A stretch of 64,000 nt of DNA from Viola odorata (Eukaryota; Streptophyta; Magnoliopsida; Malpighiales; Violaceae), in assembly GCA_963691705.1 (NCBI GenBank), contig OY829538.1, positions 20,424,443 to 20,488,442 on the forward strand, written 5' to 3'. Of this stretch, positions 33,467-45,700 are shown piece after piece. Position numbers and translations under genes: made by a program. Below the pieces are notes generated by a model. It made no database searches and had not been told where the DNA came from. It saw only the letters and a program-made list of their open reading frames with translations. The stretch's first letter is position 1, and every line of letters starts with the position of its first letter.

Positions 33467-35857
33467 CTATCGCGCGGCAGCCTCGCTGTCCCCTTGCCCT
33501 TCGTTACCCCTCATTCTCTCTTGGCGAAAGTGGTCATCTGTAAGATCCCCTGATCCCTTCCGGAAAGCATCAATAAGGGCCTCCGCGTCATACATATCCT
33601 CCTCGTGAATATTCACGAAGCAGTCGGACATGATGCGGGTCGTATTCTCAATGTACCACTTGCCCTTCTCGGATGACTCTTTCTCTAACACAGCTTTTTC
33701 CTCTTGTAATACTGCCTTTGCAGCTCTCTCCGCCGTTAGACTAGCCTCAAGATCAGACACCTTAGCGGCCTTTTGCTCATCAGAAACCTTCAAGTCGTTT
33801 TTGGCCGCCGCCAACACTATCACCAACCTTTGACATTCCCCTAACAGTTTCTTCCTTTCTTCTCGCTCCTTATCGACCTCGTCGAAAAGCTCACGATGAG
33901 CGACAGTAAGCCCATCTGAGGTGGAGGTAAGATAGGCGACCTTCTATGACATATACTGGGACCAGTAATAAAAATGGGAGAAACCAGAGAACAAGGTTGA
34001 ATGCAGGAAGGCCATCTGCTCGTCGACATGCCGAGAAAGAAGCGCCTCCTTCTCCTCGGGGGACGTTAATGCATGAGCGGCCAGGAAAGAGGAAATCCCC
34101 ACAGAACTGTCTCCCCCAGCGGCCGCGAACCCAACTCTGCGCAAGTTGCTCAAATCAACCTGATGGGTAACGGGACCAGACTCGCCCAACAAACTTAGAT
34201 CGACCATGAGATGGGGTGTGGTATCACCACCAGGACAATACATTGAGGTACTGGAAGGAACAAAGTGTAGGGTAGGCGGAGATGGAGGTTGATGGGAAGA
34301 AGTACCCTTATGAAGCCCAAAAGAACCGTGAGATTGAAAAGGTAGAAAACCGACCCCCGTAAATTCCTCAGTGAAACCCTGGACCCAGAAGGAAGTGAGG
34401 AGCTGAGAGAATTGGGCGAAGTATCAAAAGACCCAGAAACCCCCATAGTCCCCAAAGGGTTAGAAGACTGACTGTCAAAAGGCGACATCGAAGTAAAACT
34501 GGTAGCATTGTCCCCTTTATTGACAATGGGACCCGCTGGTAAACTCATGTTTTCCCCATCAAGCCGTTGTTTCTTGCGTCGAAGTATATGGCCCAGATCC
34601 ATGTCGTCCGGCGGCGATAACTGGGTAGAGGCAACAGCGGTATCCTGCTGAGAGAAACATTAAGAAGAATAAGAAAACAAAAGAAAATACCAAGGAGCGT
34701 TAAGAAGCAATGATTGAGATAACGCGATTATAAAAGAAACACATACAGCAATAGTGTTGTTAACCGATACCTCAAAAGAAGCTGCCGCGTTTGAAGAAAG
34801 AGTAAGGGCGGCAACGCGTATTGTCTTCTTCTTTCTCTTCTTTGGGGGAGCCCGGGAAGAAGACGCTCGAACAGAAGCAACGGTAACAGATACAACCGGA
34901 ATGGTAGCAGCCCCCTCACTAACTGAGGAAGGAGACGTCTGCACAGGATCTACAGTTAGGGTAGATGACGCAACTGGATTAACAACTGCAATGGCAACAA
35001 CAACAGCGGCAGTAGTTTCCTCTTTTTCTTTCCTCCTTAGAGCCCTCTTCTCTCGTCTCCTAACGCTCTCCAGCTTCCAACTAGGATCGGGAACTGCATA
35101 ATCATGACATAACGTTAGCGTTAGTATCACCTAAAATAACGAAGAAAATGACACAACACTCACTCTTAACACAGGCTTTAATATCAGTCCCGCATGCCAA
35201 ATTGCGAGTGTGAATGCTAACGTCCAACTTGAGCAGTGTGTCAAACCAGCCTAGCTCAGGTTGAAGAAGAGTCGGTCATTGACCCTAGGCACTATCTCTG
35301 ATATTATGGTTAAAACCGGTCCGCCACCAAGGGCTAGACAGCTCGATGATAAAGAACTCTTTTTTAAAATATTCAATGGAAGAGTCAAGGTGCAGGAGTT
35401 TCCAGGTGAAGGGTTTAAGAGAGTCATCATCACAATGGGGTGATATCGCTATCACACCTCTACGACTATACAATTAGAAAAATGATTTAAGTAATAAAAG
35501 GGAAGGAGAGTCAATCCCTTTGTATTTACAAAGTTCCAGAAATGCGTAAACACAACAGTACGCATTGGGAGTTAACTGGACAAGATTCACATCCAGAGCA
35601 ACAAGCAGACTTTCAATGAAAGAATTAAGAGGAAGTTTGAAGCCATAGCTAAACATCTTGGCATACAAAAGCCTACTGTTGCCACGCAACACACTATTGA
35701 GGCGGAGTGAATCAGAAGCGACAGAAACCTTACAATCCTCAGGGATATGGGCATTATGTTTGGCTAAATGGTCTTGAAGTATGGCTGGAGAGGTGATGGT
35801 GGTGACAGTGTTTTCAAGTTTTTCCTCATCAACAGACTTGGAATGAGTTTTAGCCAT
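33467..35857 (-). pseudogene. Antisense gene aORF1 of element C (three exons)
   Basis: The start is ATG 35857 (MAKTHSKSVDEEK). Exon 1 (35857-35164) contains RLNSVLRGNSRLLYAKMFSY, GFKLPLNSFIESLLVALD and VQLTPNAYCCVYAFLELCKY, then a Trp-rich end. Intron 1 is 35163-35094 (70 bp, GTGAGT..GCAG). Exon 2 (35093-34747) is Lys/Arg-rich, then Val/Ala/Ser-rich with PPKKRKKK, a possible nuclear localisation signal. Intron 2 is 34746-34645 (GTATGT..GCAG). Exon 3 (34644-33467) has a Ser/Gly-rich part, the conserved GPVTHQVDLSNLRRVGFAAA, and a long coiled coil with KAAKAVLQEEKAVLEKES-type heptads, ending QGDSEAAAR. Damage: stops in exon 1 (after LLLLKSFF and near 35251), a shift near 34380 and a TAG near 33944. 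Molecular function unknown. Confidence 0.8.
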
Positions 35858-36020
35858 GGTAAAAAACAAAGAAAAGATGAAGAAGACGACAGATGAGGAT
35901 AAAAATACCTTTCTGGAGAGAAACTCGGAATGCCCAAATAATGGAAGGGAGAAACGCAAGTCGGCTCAAGAGGATGAAGCGAAAATAGAATGACAAAAGA
36001 GGAAAAAAGAAACATGTATT

Positions 36021-36034
36021 GGGTTTTATAACCC
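36021..36034 (-). promoter_or_regulatory. TATA element of aORF1, copy C
   Basis: GGGTTTTATAACCC, about 167 bp upstream of ATG 35857, as in the other copies. Just beyond it (36047) a deletion joins this region to the middle of the 3' LTR, so any upstream G-box and a possible aORF2 are lost. Confidence 0.6.
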
Positions 36035-36046
36035 TAGCAGTTAGAC

Positions 36047-36288
36047 AACGCCGGAGGTAACGCCCTCCTCGGCGCCTATAAATACCCCCTCATTCAAGTT
36101 GAGAGGTAAGCCTAGGATCGCTAGTGGAACCTCTGCCATTTTTGGAACCGCCTTACTAACTTAAGCATCGGAGTGTCTACGCCGGAGCCCACCCTCCGGC
36201 GCTTTGCAGGTATACCCGATGGCGACTATAGAAACTCTGAGCGGCCATAATCCTCACCCCTGATTCTCCAGAAATTCGAATCTTATCA
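36047..36288 (+). repeat. 3' LTR of element C, 5' half deleted
   Basis: Only the right 240 bp are left, from just upstream of the TATA box (36077-36084) to CTTATCA. The hairpin CGCCGGAG..CTCCGGCG is intact at about 36179-36200. Followed by the duplication TTAAA. Confidence 0.9.
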
Positions 36289-36293
36289 TTAAA
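36289..36293. repeat. Right target-site duplication of element C (TTAAA)
   Basis: Identical to 25808-25812. Confidence 0.92.
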
Positions 36294-37828
36294 TGTTTCC
36301 TCTTCCTAGATTAGCTCTATAGTGTAATATAAAGACCATGAGGGTTACTCCGGTCCGTAAAAGTAGCAACCATGGAGAGTTAAGGGGCAATGAAAGAGGG
36401 TATGACCATACAGTTATTGAGCAATTATTGGGGAAAATAAAATCCATAATTATTGCAGGTAATTATGGCAGGTTTATTGGAGCTTTAAGAAATGATGTGT
36501 CTACAATTCAAAAAATGGCGTTGACAGTTATAGAAGATGTGATGAAGGTTGGGTGTTTGGTTGATGGTGTTGATTTCGTGAAGGATGGGCCAGATGATGG
36601 GTTGGGGGTTGTGGACGTGGGTTTCAAGAGTGTTGATGGGCTAAGCCGGGCGTCTGGGCCACATGGGGCTACTTCAGGCCCATCTCTAGGGGATTAGGTG
36701 ATGGCTGATGTTGCTAAGCTCGCTGGTGTTTCGTTTGGGCTGCTGGGCCCGTCTCCTAGGTCGCGAGCGCGACACTCCCTGACTGGGTCGTGTGCCTTTT
36801 CATCTAGGTTGGTGCCACTTCACCTGGGCCGTACGTCTTGACGCCTGGGTCGCGCCCTTGTGTGGTTGGGCCTAGTTCTAGGATGTTTGGGCAGAAGACT
36901 ACTAGAGCAGCTGTACTGCCTTGTGCAGATAGGTCGCGGGCTAGACTTCATGATATTGTTTGCCTCCAAGCTCCACCAAAGAGAAAATTAAGTTGGTCCC
37001 CTACACTCTCTCACCGATTGGACATCATGATGAGCAGGCTACTAAAGAATCCCCATTTCTTGACTCGACTCAGAGTCATCATTCTTCCAGCACAGAGCTC
37101 AGCCTTAATTCCAATCTAGGTAGTCCTAGTGTGGAACGACAGGATGGGGAGAGTGGGACAAAGGGCCCATATGAGTCAAAAGAGCAGTTGGGAGCTCTAA
37201 AGAGAAGGGCGGATAGGTTCGCGGTGGTTTGAAAGGCTCGAACTGCAAAAGAGAAATTCAAGGTGCTGAAACATTATGGGGTATCTTATGGGGATATTAC
37301 GGTGGCGGATCCCGTATACAAACATGGAGTATTTTCTTTCGCCTCTATGGGACTCGCTATTTATCGCTCAAGGAAGAAGAAGTGTGCGATACCTAAGCGT
37401 AGGGTTGAGATGGGTAAGAAGAGACCTTTCGAAAGACGCGGAGACAACGCCAATCTGTTTGCGTAGAGGAGGAGTGTTTAAATTCTCTGACTTCGTAGGT
37501 GCTCTACGGATCCTCCTATGCAGGGGGTGCTCGTCGTCATCCTCTTCTTCAACCTCGACAATCGTAGGCTAGGAGTTATCAAGCTCGCGGTGGGCACTGG
37601 TTCTGGTAGAAACTCTTGAAAGGGCCTACCCTTTATACACAGTAATAGTGAGGGAATCATTAGACTCAACCTTTATGGTATTTAGTTCGGCGGGTAGGCG
37701 TCTTCTCCATAGAGTTGTTAGAGTCGTCATCGCCATTTGTGGTGAAAGATGACTTTTCACTCTACTTGATGGAAGAAGAAGGAACTACAACAAGGGTAGG
37801 ACTCACCGATTTAGTGACATCGGGGCTT
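36294..37828 (+). other. Unassigned region with coding-like fragments
   Basis: No family is recognised. A 119-codon frame (36338-36697) begins MRVTPVRKSSNHGELRGNER, contains a helical stretch (YDHTVIEQLLGKIKSIIIAG) and ends in Gly/Asp-rich sequence. Further plus-strand frames at 36838-37119, 36960-37232 and 37263-37466 have ordinary amino-acid composition (KRKLSWSPTLSHRLD, KHYGVSYGDITVADPVYKHG). They may be pieces of one decayed ORF, for instance of a LINE or an unknown gene, but nothing diagnostic was found. No continuation of the CNL gene appears on the minus strand. Confidence 0.3.
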
Positions 37829-37830
37829 AG

Positions 37831-39142
37831 GGATACGATCCTAGTTGCCTACGATGCACTTGAATGATGATCTAGTTCGAAGGCTTAGATTTCTTGCGGA
37901 ATTTGGATAAGACTCACTTCGGGTGAGCGTAGATGAGCACTTGCTGACCTAGCCGATGCCTAATGAGGTTCTCACAAGGGTTGAGTGAAGGTGAGCTCTT
38001 GCTGGCCTGACCGATGACTTGTGATGGGTCGCAACTTCGGGTTTTACTTAAGGCTAATCCTAGCTTGCAAAACTTAAGAATAGAACAAGGTTCGAGTCCA
38101 CGAACGAAACAAGAGTGAATACTCTCAAAGACAGTCTCTCTCAATATATTTAGGTAACAATAGTTGTGTTTTATTAATGACGTCAATTGGCTCCTTATAT
38201 TGGCAATTGCCCAAGTAAAAGTTTCACTATAACTATAAGTTCTAATTCTAATAGGAATAGAAATACTAAACCTATACAAAATATACAAAATCATTCCAGA
38301 AGCTCAAGAATAGCTTTCATCCACATGGACTCCAAGATGGGCCGCATTCTCCATACAAAATATACAAAATCATTGCTGAGCTCGCTGGCTGTCTGCGTGC
38401 ACACTGCGTAGTAAAATATCGACTAAGGCTATCTTTCGATCTGCTTGTCCGATTAGGCTGAAATGTGTTCCAAACGAAAGCCAACATCCGAAAATATGGG
38501 AAAGGGTTCTTTCCTCCTGGTCCGGGATGAACAGGTCTAAAATATGGTCATTGTCATTGACTGGCGCGTTTAGAAGTCCGAATCCGAGTAGAACTCCGAC
38601 TTCCATAATGTAGTTCCAAGCTAACTCTCAAACAGCTCATGCGTTTGGGCTCAAACTTGGAAAGAAGCTTGCTTACATCTTGAAGTTTGATAATACAACT
38701 GGATAGCAAGCTAATGACCTGGTTATGACCTAGTTGGCTTGGACTCAAGTCGTTGGTGCGTCTGCACGCGCCCTTGGTGCGTGCGAGAGTGTAGCAATGA
38801 GCCATCTTGACATCTACTCGTCCAAATGCTCTGAAACTTGGACATGACCTTCCTAAGAATCTAATCGGTCTTGTATATTTTCTGGATCTCTGATCTGAGT
38901 CTCCCTTCCATGACTTGGCTCGGGTGGACGGTAACCCTAGCGCTAAGAACCTCCAAGCTATTCTCTAAGTCATCCTTTGTCTATTGACTCAGCCCAACAA
39001 TGTCCCTTGCCTCATCTCCATGTGTAGAGGTTGTTTTAACCTCCCTTGAAGCTTCATAATGTACTTGGCTTGACGTCTTGGCTCGATTGGCCTTGGCTGC
39101 AAGGCGTATGCGCATTGTACATGCGATGGGGCTAGGATTGCA
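37831..39142 (-). repeat. Antisense LTR of a chromovirus-like Ty3 element
   Basis: On the minus strand the LTR starts TGCAATCC at 39142, directly after the purine tract GAAGGGGGAGGAAATCA, and ends at about 37831 with AGGCAACTAGGATCGTATCC. That end and the internal layout match the solo LTR at 15797-16607. A short duplication of ATACAAAATATACAAAATCA (38273-38292 and 38353-38372) lies inside. Confidence 0.65.
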
Positions 39143-39660
39143 TGATTTCCTCCCCCTTCGAAAAGATTCACCCTCGAATCTGTATCTAAGCCTTCAGCAC
39201 AATACCTTAAGTCAGTATCAACTAAAGGCACAAACGTAAGATAGGAGTTACTCTAGACATCCACTCCGACGGTGGTGTCAATGCGCTTGACGATGGTTTG
39301 GGTAGAATCATCGTCCCTCATAGTGATCGTCTTGTTGTGTTGGGTAGGCAACCTTGGTTGGCGTAAGAACATCCTATCCCAATCAACAACCTTGAAGAAC
39401 AACCTCAAGTTCCTATGGTAGCTTGTGTCCATCCGTGGGATACCCAAATGTTCCATATGAACCACGGCTTGTCCAAGTGGTATCTTTGCCATCACTGAAT
39501 CCTTGTCATCTCCTAAGCTCGCATAATAACTCAAAGATAAAGGGATTAATGGTACCACAAGTATAAACCCATAAGAAAATTGGTTACAAGCAAATAAAAG
39601 AGAAAATTCACTAGTAAACAAAATCATACAAACCAATGGGTAATACACGGCTCCAAGAGC
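39143..39660 (-). pseudogene. Pol tail and PPT of a chromovirus-like element
   Basis: Reading the minus strand, DTDSRVNLFEGGGNHAI (about 39190-39140) resembles the pol C-terminus of plant chromoviruses, where an SRT/SRV..EEGGND motif precedes the PPT. The PPT GAAGGGGGAGGAAATCA follows at 39159-39143. Upstream, the 39253-39648 frame is of unclear origin and carries no recognised pol domain. The element is truncated at about 39660. Confidence 0.5.
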
Positions 39661-40251
39661 TCATTCCTCTTGTATAGGACCATTATTAATTAATTTAAAT
39701 TTAAAACCAGAATCATAATGATCCATGACGTCCTTATACCTACACAATTTAAACCTTAGGAAAGAAAACCATACCATACCCTTTCGGCTAAGGTTTGTCG
39801 AACTAGGCACCATGCATGCGCATGACTCTTTCCATCCTCAAGGCAGTAAGGTAAGAGGCTCCTCTTCTACGAATACTCTCTTATTTCTCTGCACATGAGG
39901 TAAAACAACACTAGAAAGGAAAGAAAATGGATTAGGGTTAGTGAACTCAAAGCGCAATGGCCAAAAAATTAGTTGTTGGTGGCTTGCTCCAAAACAGATT
40001 TGTTGCACACAAGGTGTGTTCCTCACTTTCCCTATGGCATGATTATCATCTCCTTTTATATGTATGCCAACTAACGCATGCTCTCTATTTTTATGCAGGT
40101 TATTTTCACTCTCATCTCTCTTCCCATGTTCTCTATTTTCATGTGGGCTATTTTCACTCTCATCTCTCTTCCCATGCTCACTCTTTTCATAGGGGTTGTT
40201 TTTCTTTTCTTTTCTTAACCCATGCTCACTCTTTATCCCCTTTATAACTCT
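39661..40251. other. Unassigned DNA before element D, with a short tandem array
   Basis: No gene is seen. From about 40076 to 40240 there are roughly three and a half units of 46-48 bp with the core TTTTCACTCTCATCTCTCTT and CCCATGYTCWCTMTTTTCAT. ACTCT (40247-40251) should be the left target-site duplication of element D. Confidence 0.6.
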
Positions 40252-40747
40252 TGATAACTATAGACGTAACTTCAAGGGAATTTTTATCTGTACACCCAAC
40301 GTTAAGACCGGAACACTGTAGCACCTATCGGGCGTGCACCATCGTGGTTATCGCCCCCCATATAATGAGGAATTCTGTGATGGTCGACATCAGCGGGAGG
40401 GCGGGGGGTCTCACGCGTTATCCAGCTACATGCACGGCGTTATCCCATCCCAAACAAGCCATGACGTCACTTGAGGGACGTGGGCATTATCTTCCCTAGA
40501 TAACGCCCACCCCCTAGATATAACACCCATATTTTGCATATAAATACCCCACCATTCAAGACGAAAGGTAAGCCTACGATCGCTAGTCAAACCCCTGCGA
40601 TTTGGAACAGCCATACTGACTTAAGCATCGGAGTGTCTACGCTGGAGACCCCCTCCGGTGCTTTGCAGGTACACCGGACGGCAGGCACAGTGATTCTGAG
40701 CGGCCATATTCCTCACCTATCCTTCTCTAGAACCCCGAATCTTATCA
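40252..40747 (+). repeat. 5' LTR of element D
   Basis: The LTR is 496 bp, TGATAACTATAG to CTTATCA. It is nearest to the B LTR. TGACGTCA at 40462-40469, TATAAATA at 40539-40546, and the hairpin CGCTGGAG-ACCCC-CTCCGGTG at about 40639-40659, with a change in each arm compared with B. Confidence 0.92.
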
Positions 40748-40750
40748 AAT

Positions 40751-40769
40751 TGGTGCTGTCGTTGAGAGC
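40751..40769 (+). promoter_or_regulatory. Primer-binding site of element D
   Basis: TGGTGCTGTCGTTGAGAGC, three bases after the LTR; differs from copy C at two positions. Confidence 0.75.
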
Positions 40770-40833
40770 TTTGGTTTGAATAAGTGAGCATCCTTAACAG
40801 CCAAGCTCTGTCTTTTTTGGAAATTAAAGGATT

Positions 40834-42770
40834 ATGGCTTCTGTTTCAGAATCTACAACTCCTCAATCCCATGGTATTTTTTTTTCTCCTCGTAGAGAAC
40901 TTTTTCCTACTTTTGTCGATATTTTTGCGACAGTACAGGGAACCCCTTCTAGGCAAACGGATTTTCTTTTTGGGCCAACGACGGGAACATCCTTCCCCCA
41001 GATGAGCATTCCACCTTCCCAAATGGCAGGATCTAACTATTCCACTCCCCCTCCTAAATGAGATCTGTAATAGATAGTGCAAACAACCCTTTGGTGAATT
41101 CTTTGTTAGCTCTGCGTGCCCATGTGGACCAGTTGACCGCATTAGCTGCAGGACCGATTTCCAATGCCTTAGGACCCACTATTTCCCCTCATTTGATATT
41201 CACTTTCACCCCATCCATTGTTACTGATTGGCCGTTATCACCTCGGCGACATGGGAGCACTCCGCTGACCTTGCCCGTGACGACGGCCCCTGTCAACTTT
41301 ATGCAACTCGCACATAGGCGAGTAGAACCCTCCGTGCAGCAGATGCGATAAATCCCTATTTCCCAAGAGGAATGATGGCATGACGAGTACAAAGATCATT
41401 GGGATGGAAGGTGACAGGAAATGGTCAGGGATGTATCCCCCAAACACAGCGAAAGATCGAGTAGCAGAAGATATCGAACCTGTTCACCAAGGGCTCGTAG
41501 TCGATCCCCTAGGTGACATCATGCACCTGATCCTCGAGACCAGAGGTATCGTAGGGAAATTTCTCCTCCCCGTCGTCCTTGTGAAATCCTTGATGATACC
41601 GTAGGTCATTCGTTCAACTATCGCATAAGGCATCACAAAGTCAATCGGCACGTGAAACTCCCCTCGGAGTCATATGACGGCACCAAAGATCCCATCTCTC
41701 ACCTTAACAAGGTGAAAGACTTCATACAGTTCCAAACTCACAGCGATGCGGCCTTGTGCCAGATATTTGTCATGACACTATCAGGAGTCGCACGTCTTTA
41801 GTTTGAAGGACTCCCGGCTGGGTCCATAGACAGTTTTTCGCAGCTGGAAGCCAAGTTTCGAAGCCGGTTTAGCATGGTTGTTCCCATTAGGAAGTCCGTG
41901 GTAACCTTGTTCGATATACACCGAGGGCCTCAAGCATCTCTGAAAGAGTTCCTTGGACGTTTCGATATGGAGATGTCGTTAACACTAGGCGTCACCATTG
42001 ATTTTACTGTGGAAGCCTTAAAGTGAAACTGTTGTTATGGAAAATTACCGGACACGTTAATGGCGGACCCTCCAGCGACTTTGGATGCGTTTAGGTTGAA
42101 GGCTCATAATTACGCAAGGATGGAAGAAGAGGAAAATAGGGATAACATTCAAAATGTGCCACAAAACGCACCCCATGCATTCGGCGCACTTACCGGTACG
42201 GCCCTTGACGCCCACGCCATTGACGATTACACCCAGCGAAAAGATCACATCCCAAGAGCCTCGAACCGATAAAGAGGCAACTCTTCAAGGGGAAGATCCG
42301 GCAACCTCCCCACTCAGCGACAGGAAGACCCGCCCAAGGGCCGAGTTTATGACCTTGATCTCCCTTCCCTCATACTTCCAAGAGCGAAAATTTTAGCAAT
42401 CGTTCAACAACGAAATCTGCCTATCCGTTATCCAGCCCCTGTGAAACCCGGGGTAATAATGGGAGGGAGAGAGAACGCTTTTTGTAAGTTGGCGATAGAG
42501 CGTCTAGTGGAAGAAGGATATCTTAGAGAATTTACCACTAAGGCGAGAGAAGAAGTTAGGAATAACCTGACAAATAGGGCCTCAGACAGCAGACAAGCGC
42601 CCCCTCATGCCCCAGGAGATGACGCCAGCCCTAGTGGGAGAGTCAAGGAAGCATTAGCAATTCATGATGAGGACATTCCCATCATTAATATCATAGCTGG
42701 GGGCACACCGTATTTGGATGAGTCTGTGCCATTAACGACCATCACGGGAGAGAAGTGAAAACGTGAAGGC
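40834..42770 (+). pseudogene. Gag of Tat element D
   Basis: The start is ATG 40834 (MASVSESTTPQSHG). The same regions as copy C are seen: Ser/Pro-rich N-terminus (40834-41061), degraded middle with several stops (41062-41640), capsid-like KLPSESYDGTKDPISHLNKV (about 41656) and GVARL-FEG (one TAG at about 41799), and the C-terminal NYARMEEEENRD part (42060-42272). The zinc-knuckle part is deleted: after IMGGRENAFCKL the sequence jumps to AIERLVEEGYL (42488), removing the CHHC residues present in A and C. It is therefore a packaging-defective gag. Confidence 0.82.
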
Positions 42771-42776
42771 GCGTTA

Positions 42777-45700
42777 GTGAAAAATGAAGCGATAAGTGCT
42801 CTAGATCGAATGATATTGTCCTTCTCCGAGGAAGACGAGAAAGGTGTTGTTTTTCCGCACAACGATGCGTTAGTGGTCACACCTGTTATTGGCAACCATG
42901 GAGTCAGAAGAACTCTTATCGATAATGGGAGCGCGGTAAATTTATTTTCATTGGAGGATTACAACCTCTTGAAATGTCCTATCAGCGAGCTGACGCCTTG
43001 CAAAAAGCCGATAATTGGGGTAGACGGAGTTCCTATCCCAGTGACTAGAGTCACTTTACTGCATGTGTACTTCAAAGAGGACGCATCTAAAAGATTAGAA
43101 GACTTGTTATTCTTGATTGTAGACCTTACCTTGCCCTATAACGTCATACTTGGATGTCCATTTCTCAATCATTTTGGTGCAGTGATATCCTAAAAGCACT
43201 TGAGGTTAAAGTACCCCTCGTGTGATGAAGTGGTCACAGTTAAAGGCGATCAGAAGCTGGCAGCCAAGTGTTACCTACTTATGACGCAGAAGAGTTGTGA
43301 TAGGTATGTGTGCGTGACGGCGGATCCCTTCGAGTAGAAAGATGAAAAATGTACCCAGCCAGTGGATAAGATGGTGCCCGTCCCTGTTAATGGGGTCAGG
43401 GAGGCAAATTTCTTAGTTAGCGAGAAGCTAAGCCCTAAAGAAAACACATAGTTAACTCGATTACTAAACAAATGTACAGGAGAATTCACCTGGAAGCCCG
43501 CCGATATGCCCAGTATCTCACGTGAGGTAACGGAGCATCAACTTAACGTTGATCCCAGCGTTAAACCAATCCAGCAAAAGCGGCGAGCATTTTCTATAGA
43601 AAAAGCATCAGCCATCAACAAGTAGGTGTCAAAACTTCTAGACGCAAGTTTCATCCGAGAAGTCCAATATCTGATTCGATGTGATGAGACAGCACCAAAT
43701 GAAATTAAACCCCCGTAAATGTATGTTTGTGTTTCAAACGGGCAAGTTCTTGGGTTACGTGGTTAGCCAGAAAGGCATCCAGCCCAATCCCTCGAAGGTC
43801 AAAGCCATTCACGATATGATATCCCCCCGAACTGTCAAAGAAGTGCAAAAGCTCACAGGGCGCGTTATCGCCCTAGGACGGTTTATTTCTAAGCAAGGCG
43901 AGAGATGCTTGCCCTTCTCCAAGGTTATACGCAAAAAGGCTCCTTTTGGCTGGACAGAAGAATGCGAAGAGGCGTTTACAAGCCGGAAAGCTTATCTTTC
44001 ATCCAACCCGGTGTTGACATGACCCGAGCCGGGGGATACTCTATACCTATACCTCGGTGTGGTTGATGAAGTGTTCAGTGTTGTCATCATACGAGACGAC
44101 AACCACATCCACCACCCCGTGTATTTTGTCAGCCATGTTTCGAAAGATGTCGAGATGCGGTATGCTCGCATAGAAAAAATAGTGTTTGCACTGATACAGG
44201 CCAGGCATAAAATGGACCGATATTTCCAAGCCCACCCCGTCATCGTGCTCACGGACCAACCCCTAAAAAGGATTTTCATAAAACCTGTGTCCTCAGGAAG
44301 GATGCTGATTTGGGCCATTGAACTCGAGCAGTTTGGGCTACAGTATAAAGCTCGTCCATCCATAAAAGCCCAAGTCCTAGCAGATTTTATAGTTGAGTGC
44401 ACGTTCATGCAGGATCCATTGACAGACATACCCGAGGAAGAAAGAGATGACTTGGATCTCCCATTCTCTGAAACCTACACCGACTTGTGGTTTGTTCACG
44501 TGGATGTAGCCAAAAATCAAGAACTAGCTGGAGCCAGAATCCTAGTAACCAGACCACTAGGCATACAGATACGGTACGCCATCAGGATCCTGCAATCGTT
44601 ATCCAATAATGCGGCAGAATATGAGGCGTTGTTGGTCGGGCTCAGAATAGGAAACAATTTGTCCACGAAAGCCATACATAACGCCGGAGTAATGGGAGAC
44701 TTGCGACTAAAGATATACGGCGACTCCAAGCTAGTGATAGACCATGTCTTGGGTAACTCTCAAGCCAGAGAACCCATCATGATTCAATATCTCTCTAAAG
44801 TGAAACACGAGTTGATGGAAATAAGAAAAAGGGGCATACAAGTCAGCATTGAGCACGTCCCTCGAGAGGATAACGCTAAAGCAGAAAATCTTGCCAAAAT
44901 TGCAGCCAACCCGGAAGTATCCATACCTGCTGACGTGTACTTCGAAGAAATATTCGTGCCTTCCTCCATAGAAGAGCAAGCGTCACTATGTATTGAAGAA
45001 ATTGAAAATGACTAGCAAATTCTTGTAATAAAATACCTAAAGCATGATGAACTGCCCGAAGATAACGCCGAAAAGAAAAAAAGGTGTTGAAACAGGCGGC
45101 GCGGTGCACATATTATGATGGGGAATTGGTTTAGAGATGTTTCTCTCACCCAGCCGCCAAGTGTATAACGGAACAAGAAGGCCTCCACACCTTGCGAGAG
45201 ATCCACGAAGGAATATGTGGTATGCATGTATCTGGCGGCACCATGGCCGCACAAGTCTTCAGGTCAGGATTTTATTGGCCTACCATTCGCTGGGACTGCG
45301 ATAACTTCGTACGAACCTGTCAGATATGTCAGGAGTTCTCTAAAATTCCACGACGACTTGCTGCGGAAATCTTCGAAATCGTGGCTCCTTGTCCTTTTGC
45401 AAAATGGAGAATTGACATCTTGGGCCCGTTTCCAAAAGCAAGATCTCAGCTGAAATTTATAGTCGTGGCAGTTGACTACTTCACGAAATGGGCGGAAGCA
45501 GAAGCAGTGGCCAACATTACAAGTTATCATGCGATTTGGTGTGCCCCGTGTGCTAGTCAGCGATAACGGGGCACAATTCAGAAGTCAATTCTTTAGAGAC
45601 TAGTGCGCGGAATTCCAAATCGAGCAAAGATTCTCTTCTGTAGCTCACCCGCAGACCAACGGTCAGGCGGAGGTAACCAACCGAAGTATTCTCAGTAGCA

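Larger units (their letters stand above)
25813..36288 (+). mobile_element. Tat/Retand-type Ty3-gypsy element C, both ends present
   Basis: A 10.5-kb element with a 5' LTR, PBS, gag, pol lacking protease, tandem repeats, antisense gene aORF1 and a 5'-deleted 3' LTR, flanked by the perfect duplication TTAAA. Tat membership is supported by the second RNase H domain after the first, no chromodomain, and extra coding capacity between pol and the 3' LTR. Comparison of the shared 230 bp of the LTRs shows about ten substitutions by eye, so the insertion is not recent. Confidence 0.92.

Noticed and set aside
44059..45015. Long open frame in element D as an active pol gene
   Set aside because: It covers only part of RNase H 1 and the second RNase H; the RT core is deleted upstream and integrase is frameshifted downstream.
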